From positions 62,001 through 126,000 of the forward strand of contig JBFWXB010000007.1 in assembly GCA_050187875.1 (NCBI GenBank): 64,000 nucleotides of DNA. The letters run 5' to 3'. The position numbers were made by a program, and so were the translations under genes. This DNA comes from JAFKKS01 sp050187875. GTDB taxonomy: Bacteria > Pseudomonadota > Alphaproteobacteria > Rhizobiales > Xanthobacteraceae. The notes under the pieces are model-generated. The model was not told the origin of the DNA, did no database searches, and worked only from the letters and a program-made list of their open reading frames with translations. How positions within the stretch are numbered: the stretch's first letter is position 1; the number at the start of each line of letters is the position of its first letter. Shown piece by piece: positions 59,631 through 64,000 of the stretch.

Positions 59631-60362
59631 CTAATCCGGCAGGCAGTGCGCCCCGGCGAAAGCGTGCACGGCCGAGAGCCCGAGCACATGAGCGATGAAG
59701 TTGTCGCCTGCGAACAGCCCCGCGAAAGCGCGGTGGCGCACATTGAGCCCGCCGGCGTAAGCCCCGAACGCGGGCATCACCATGCGCCGCCCGTCGCCCG
59801 CGAAGCAGCGCCGCCGCAGATAGCGCCCTCCCATATTCACCTGCGCGACGGGATGCAGATGCCCCGCGATCTCGCCGTCGCGCCCGTCAGGTGTCGGCTC
59901 ATGACGAAACAAGAGAGGGCCCCGCGCCAAGGTCGCAGTGAAGAGGCCGCCCAGCGCGTGCATCGGCTCAGGGTCGTGATTGCCGGTGATCCACACCCAG
60001 TCGCGCCCGCGCATCAGCTGCCCGAGCGTCATCTGATCGGCAAGGCTCAACCGTTCCGACCCCTGCTGGTCGTGGAAGCTATCGCCGAGCGCGACGACCG
60101 CCTGCGGCGCATAACGACGGACCAAGGCAGAGAGGCGCGAGAGCGTATCCGCCGTGTCGTAAGGCGGCACGAGGCTGCCGCGCCGCGCGAAGCTCGATCC
60201 TTTTTCGAGATGCAGGTCGGCGACCACGAGGAGCCGCTCCTCCGGCCAGTAGAGCGCGCCCGCGGCATCCGCAACGAGCGTGAGGCCGGCGACGCGCAGG
60301 CATCGATCCTCCAGGCCTCCCGCTGGAACGGCGCAATCCGCCTGCACGGCCGTGTGGCTCAA
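59631..60362 (-). CDS. pdeM: Ligase-associated DNA damage response endonuclease PdeM
   Basis: A 243-residue metallophosphoesterase with metal motifs VVADLHLEKGSSFARRG, ALGDSFHDQQ, ITGNHD and the C-terminal AGHLHP. Length and the neighbour helicase fit PdeM, the endonuclease half of the ligase-associated repair set. Its start overlaps the helicase stop by four bases (ATGA), so the pair is coupled. Confidence 0.93.
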   Translation of the reverse strand: MSHTAVQADCAVPAGGLEDRCLRVAGLTLVADAAGALYWPEERLLVVADLHLEKGSSFARRGSLVPPYDTADTLSRLSALVRRYAPQAVVALGDSFHDQQGSERLSLADQMTLGQLMRGRDWVWITGNHDPEPMHALGGLFTATLARGPLLFRHEPTPDGRDGEIAGHLHPVAQVNMGGRYLRRRCFAGDGRRMVMPAFGAYAGGLNVRHRAFAGLFAGDNFIAHVLGLSAVHAFAGAHCLPD

Positions 60363-63061
60363 CCCATCGCCTCCTTGGCGAGCGCGGCGGCGGATTCCGC
60401 CAACAGCTCGTCGGATACCTCGCCATAGACCGGCTCCCGGCCGATCTCCAGCAGCACCGGCACCGCCAAAGGCGACACCCGGTCCAGCGCCTTATGAACG
60501 ATTCGCCCCTGCACGCGCGAGAGCATTTCGCCGAGGCGGCGAATGTCGAGAAGGCCGGTCGCCGCGTCGGTCGCGGCGGCGCGCAGGAGCACGTGGTCCG
60601 CCTGATGCCGCCGCAGCACGTCGTAGACGAGGTCCGTCGAGATCGTCATCTGCCTCTGCGACTTCTCCTTCCCGGGGTACCGGCGCTCGATCAGCCCGGC
60701 GATGATCGCGCAGGTGCGGAAGGTGCGCTTCATCAGGGCCGACTCGGCAAGCCACGCGTCGAGGTCGTCGCCGAGCATGTCCTTGTCGAACAACGCATCG
60801 AGCGAGAGCGTCCCGCGCTTGATATGCAGCGCGAGCTCGCCATGCGCCCACAGCGCCAGCGCATATTCGTTGGCGACGAACCCGAGCGGCCGCATGCGCG
60901 CGCGCTCGAGCCGCCGCGTCAGCAGCATGCCGAGCGTCTGATGCGCGAGGCGGCCCTCGAACGGATAGCAGACGAGATAATTGCGCGCGGCGCGTGGGAA
61001 AGTTTCGATAAGGAGGTCGCGCGCGGCCGGCGTCACCGATTTCCAGCGCTGGATTTCGAGCCACTCGCGCACCTGATCCGGCAAGCCGCTCCACGTCGCC
61101 GGCTCCGCGAGGATGTCGCGCACGCGCGCGGCGAGATAGGTCGAGAGCGGAAACTTGCCGCCCTCATAGGACGGAATTTTCGGCTCCGACGCGTCCGAGC
61201 GCGAGACATAGACCTCATTCTCGACGATCGCCTCGTAGCGCAGGATTTCGCCGGCGAAGACGAAGGTGTCGCCATGCGTCAATTGCTCGATGAAATACTC
61301 CTCGATCTCGCCGAGCAATCGCCCGCCGCGCATGACGCCACCGGCATAGCCGCCACTCGGCCCGCGCGAGCGCACGAGCCGCACCTTCAGCATGTCGGCT
61401 TCAACGATGGTGCCGACATTGAGCCGGTACTGCTGCGCGATGCGCGGATTGCTCACGCGCCAGCGCCCGTCCGCGCCCTGGCGGATTTTTGCGAAGCGCT
61501 CGTAGCTTTTGAGCGCATAGCCGCCGGTGGCGACGAAATCGACCACCGCGTCGAAATCCGCACGCGTCAGGCGCGCGTAAGGCGCGGCCATGCGCACCTC
61601 ATCGAACAATTCGTCGGCGAGAAACGGCTCGCCGCAGGCGCGGCCGAGCACGTGCTGCGCCAGCACGTCGAGCGCGCCGGTGCGCAGCGGCGGCGTGTCC
61701 TGCGCATTCTCGGCGACCGCATCGATCGCCGCACGGCATTCGAGAACCTCGAAGCGGTTCGCCGGCACGAGAATGCCGTGCGAGGGCTCGTCGAGCCGAT
61801 GGTTGGCGCGCCCGATACGCTGCAGCAGCCGTGACGAGCCTTTCGGCGCACCGACATTGACGACGAGATCGATGTCTCCCCAATCGATGCCGAGGTCGAG
61901 CGACGAGGTACACACGACCGCACGCAGCCGCCCCGCCGCCATCGCGTCCTCGACTTTGCGCCGCTGCGTGACGTCGAGTGAGCCGTGATGCAGCGCGATC
62001 GCGAGATTGTCGTCGTTGATGCGCCAGAGCTCCTGGAACAGCATCTCCGCCTGGCTGCGCGTATTGACGAAGACGAGCGTCGTCTTGTGCTGCTTGATCA
62101 GCGCGTAGATTTCCGGAAGCGCGTGGCGCGCCGTGTGTCCCGCCCACGGCAGATGCTCCGCCGTGTCGAGCATGGTGACGTGCGGCTGCGCGCCGCCCGC
62201 GGCGACGATGAGGTCGGCGCTCGCGACGCGCCCTTCCTGTTGCGGAACGAGGAAGCGGCAGAGATCGTCCGGCTCCGCGACGGTCGCCGAGAGGCCTATC
62301 GTGGTGAGCTGCGGCGCCAGCACGAAAAGCCGCGCAAGATCGAGCGAGAGGAGGTCGCCGCGCTTTGAGAGCACGAGCGAATGCAGCTCGTCGAGAATGA
62401 CCCGGCGCAGCGAGCCGAAGAGATACGGCCCATCGGCGCTCGCGAGGAGAAGCGCCACCTGCTCCGGCGTCGTGAGCAGGATGTCGGGCGGATCGCGCCG
62501 CTGGCGCTGCCGTTTCGACACGGGCGTGTCGCCGGTGCGCGTCTCGAGCCGGATCGGTAGGCCCATCTCGGCGACGGGGCGTTCCAGGTTGCGCGCGATG
62601 TCGACCGCCAGCGCCTTCAGCGGCGAGATGTAGAGCGTGTGCAGCCCGCCCTCGCGGCGCACGCCGCGGCCGGTGGAGATGAGATGGCCCCTTTTTCCCT
62701 CTCCCCTTGTGGGAGAGGGTGGCTGAGCGGCCGCAAGGTCGCGAAGCCGGGTGAGGGGTGTTTGCTCTCCGAAACGCTCCACCCCCTCACCCGCCTCGCC
62801 GCTTCGCGGCTCGGCACCCTCTCCCACAAGGGGGGAGGGAAAGATCGCCCGCCCCTCACTCAATTCCACTAGGCTCGGCAAGAACCCCGCCAGCGTCTTG
62901 CCGGCGCCGGTCGGGGCGATGAGGAGCGATGAGCGTTTCGCGCGCGCCCGCGCCAGGAGCTCGAGCTGATGCGCGCGCGGCGCCCAGCCCCGCTGCGCGA
63001 ACCAGCGCAGGAAGCGCTCCGGCAATTCGGCTTGCAAAGGCGCGGGGTCGAGAAGCGTCAC
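60359..63061 (-). CDS. Ligase-associated DNA damage response DEXH-box helicase with an in-frame repeat insert
   Basis: A 900-residue Lhr-like helicase. Walker A is APTGAGKTLAGF (about residues 49-60), motif Ia TLYISPLKALAVDI (about 142-155), motif II VILDELHSL, and motif VI QRIGRANH. Relatives are usually about 820-830 residues; residues 74-123 here (FPSPLVGEGAEPRSGEAG, then GEGVERFGEQTPLTR and the rest up to GEGK) are encoded by a family E palindromic repeat (62693-62842). The insertion is 150 bases, so the frame is kept, and the motifs on both sides are intact. The coupled pdeM gene follows. Whether the longer protein is functional is not known. Confidence 0.93.
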   Translation of the reverse strand: MTLLDPAPLQAELPERFLRWFAQRGWAPRAHQLELLARARAKRSSLLIAPTGAGKTLAGFLPSLVELSEGRAIFPSPLVGEGAEPRSGEAGEGVERFGEQTPLTRLRDLAAAQPPSPTRGEGKRGHLISTGRGVRREGGLHTLYISPLKALAVDIARNLERPVAEMGLPIRLETRTGDTPVSKRQRQRRDPPDILLTTPEQVALLLASADGPYLFGSLRRVILDELHSLVLSKRGDLLSLDLARLFVLAPQLTTIGLSATVAEPDDLCRFLVPQQEGRVASADLIVAAGGAQPHVTMLDTAEHLPWAGHTARHALPEIYALIKQHKTTLVFVNTRSQAEMLFQELWRINDDNLAIALHHGSLDVTQRRKVEDAMAAGRLRAVVCTSSLDLGIDWGDIDLVVNVGAPKGSSRLLQRIGRANHRLDEPSHGILVPANRFEVLECRAAIDAVAENAQDTPPLRTGALDVLAQHVLGRACGEPFLADELFDEVRMAAPYARLTRADFDAVVDFVATGGYALKSYERFAKIRQGADGRWRVSNPRIAQQYRLNVGTIVEADMLKVRLVRSRGPSGGYAGGVMRGGRLLGEIEEYFIEQLTHGDTFVFAGEILRYEAIVENEVYVSRSDASEPKIPSYEGGKFPLSTYLAARVRDILAEPATWSGLPDQVREWLEIQRWKSVTPAARDLLIETFPRAARNYLVCYPFEGRLAHQTLGMLLTRRLERARMRPLGFVANEYALALWAHGELALHIKRGTLSLDALFDKDMLGDDLDAWLAESALMKRTFRTCAIIAGLIERRYPGKEKSQRQMTISTDLVYDVLRRHQADHVLLRAAATDAATGLLDIRRLGEMLSRVQGRIVHKALDRVSPLAVPVLLEIGREPVYGEVSDELLAESAAALAKEAMG
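62693..62842. repeat. Palindromic repeat, family E, inserted in the helicase coding sequence
   Basis: Left arm TTTCCCTCTCCCCTTGTGGG through GGTGAGGGGTG pairs with right arm CACCCCCTCACCC through CCCACAAGGGGGGAGGGAAA over about 65 bases with few mismatches. The same element type is otherwise intergenic (11077-11176, 37569-37707). Its length is a multiple of three, and it has no stop in the helicase frame. Confidence 0.9.
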
Positions 63062-63088
63062 GCCCGCAGAAGTAATGGCTGTTCTCGG

Positions 63089-64000
63089 TCAGGTCGAGGC
63101 GACGACGACGAAGCCGGGCACCGGCGCCCCGCCTTCGATCCGGGTCGAGGCTTCCTCGACTGTCACGTCCCCGAATCCGGCCTCCCCGAGCGCCGCCGTG
63201 ATGTGTACGCGGGAATGGGCGTAACGCAGCTTCTCGCCGAGCGCGAAGCCCTCCCCCTCCAAGGCCTCGACCGTGAAAGCGAGAACCCCATCGGCGGCCA
63301 GCGCCCGCGCCGCCGCCGCACAGAGCAGTGCGAGATCGCCGACATAGACGAACGCGTCCGCCGCAATGACGAGACCGACGGAACCCGGCGCGCGGCCTTG
63401 CAGAAAGGCGAGCATGTCGCCGGCGACGAGCTCGGCGTAAAGCCCCTTGCGGCGCGCCTCCACGATCATGCCCGGCGAGAGGTCGACGCCGGCGATCGTG
63501 TCGTAAAGTCCGGCGAAAGCATGCGCGACCAGCCCAGTGCCGCAGCCGAGATCGGCGACACGGCCAAAATGCATCGGCCGGCCCGCCCGCGCCTGATGCG
63601 CGCCAAGCGCCTCGCGCAAGAGCGCCGGCCCGCGGTAGCGGAGTTGGTCAACCAGCGCGCCTTCGAACAGCGGCGCGTATTGATCGAACAGCGAGCGCAC
63701 ATAAGCGGGCGGCATGGCGGCAGGAGACGCTCCGCGCAGCCGCGCGAGGTGCAGCGCTGCGCCATGCCGATCCGCAGCATCGGCGGCAAGCGCACGCTCG
63801 AAAGCGTCCGCCGCACGCGCCTGGTCGCCCTCCGTTTCCCGCACCTCACCAAGCGTGAACCACGCCGCGGCGAAACGTGGCGCAAGTTCCAGCGCCTGTT
63901 CGAGGAGATCGGCTGCTGCGCCAAGGTCCCCCCGCGCGCGGAAATCGAGCGCGTGCTGATAGCGCCGGTCGGCGATCACCTCGCCGGAGGAGAGGAACAG
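63089..64000 (-). CDS. TPR-containing SAM-dependent methyltransferase, partial
   Basis: About 304 codons are present, running off the right edge. Residues after the edge begin LFLSSGEVIADRRYQHALDF, the family start, so the true ATG lies just outside and the GTG at 63979 is unlikely. A TPR-like part (GAAADLLEQALELAPRFA and the next repeat) is followed by a class I methyltransferase domain with VADLGCGTGLVAHAF and the VYVGDLALLCAAAARAL segment. It is 28 bases upstream of the helicase gene on the same strand; a role with the repair genes is suggested only by this position. The substrate is unknown. Confidence 0.87.
   Translation of the reverse strand: MFLSSGEVIADRRYQHALDFRARGDLGAAADLLEQALELAPRFAAAWFTLGEVRETEGDQARAADAFERALAADAADRHGAALHLARLRGASPAAMPPAYVRSLFDQYAPLFEGALVDQLRYRGPALLREALGAHQARAGRPMHFGRVADLGCGTGLVAHAFAGLYDTIAGVDLSPGMIVEARRKGLYAELVAGDMLAFLQGRAPGSVGLVIAADAFVYVGDLALLCAAAARALAADGVLAFTVEALEGEGFALGEKLRYAHSRVHITAALGEAGFGDVTVEEASTRIEGGAPVPGFVVVAST

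Overview
The window looks like a GC-rich chromosomal segment from an alphaproteobacterium of the Hyphomicrobiales (Rhizobiales), probably near the Bradyrhizobium/Xanthobacter/Pseudolabrys part of the order. The reasons are homospermidine synthase, an ornithine decarboxylase behind a speF-like leader RNA, a PodJ-like polarity protein with Sel1 repeats, large fused indolepyruvate ferredoxin oxidoreductase, and dense short palindromic repeats between genes. I see no rRNA, tRNA, phage, IS element or CRISPR array, so this is mostly ordinary core and catabolic chromosome. Assignments rest on reading the translations; no database search was possible.

Layout. 1-4360: nfeD start/stomatin pair, a small monooxygenase, ferrochelatase hemH and a divergent Tat-exported 5'-nucleotidase-like phosphatase. 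4557-14166: an eight-gene minus-strand operon with a complete Liv-type ABC importer, two acyl-/aryl-CoA ligases and a LysE-type exporter, probably for uptake and CoA activation of an organic acid. 14496-24079: S10 peptidase, indolepyruvate ferredoxin oxidoreductase, haemolysin III, a hybrid histidine kinase, and an SDR followed by a 53-codon scrap of an acyl-CoA dehydrogenase. 24220-28340: cobalt-type nitrile hydratase (alpha, beta, accessory) facing a NicO-type Ni/Co transporter plus DUF1007 partner; both the alpha subunit and the transporter carry long histidine tracts. 28451-33670: four translationally coupled genes (M3 peptidase, DUF1326, DUF2182, gamma-glutamyltransferase).

33949-39789: MlrC-like peptidase, a small membrane protein, then a polyamine block (speF-like leader, ornithine decarboxylase, GNAT, homospermidine synthase). 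39894-44354: WD40 protein, a small alpha/beta-barrel protein, and a phospholipase D-VTT fusion coupled to an EEP phosphatase. 44528-53143: two beta-oxidation clusters (fadB-like, thiolase, DUF1428, acyl-CoA dehydrogenase, GFA protein; and acyl-CoA dehydrogenase with a MerR regulator and probable operator) around a beta-carbonic anhydrase. 53415-64000: PodJ-like protein, TauE/TIGR02186 pair, PHA-system protein, and the ligase-associated repair pair PdeM/DEXH helicase next to a TPR methyltransferase cut by the window edge.

The most unusual theme is the repeats: at least five palindromic families fill about twenty gaps. One family-E copy sits in frame inside the helicase gene, adding about 50 residues between the Walker A motif and motif Ia; different palindromes punctuate the junctions of the liv operon; another copy supplies the ribosome binding site of the GNAT gene; and a 250-bp unit containing one is tandemly duplicated next to the nickel/cobalt transporter.
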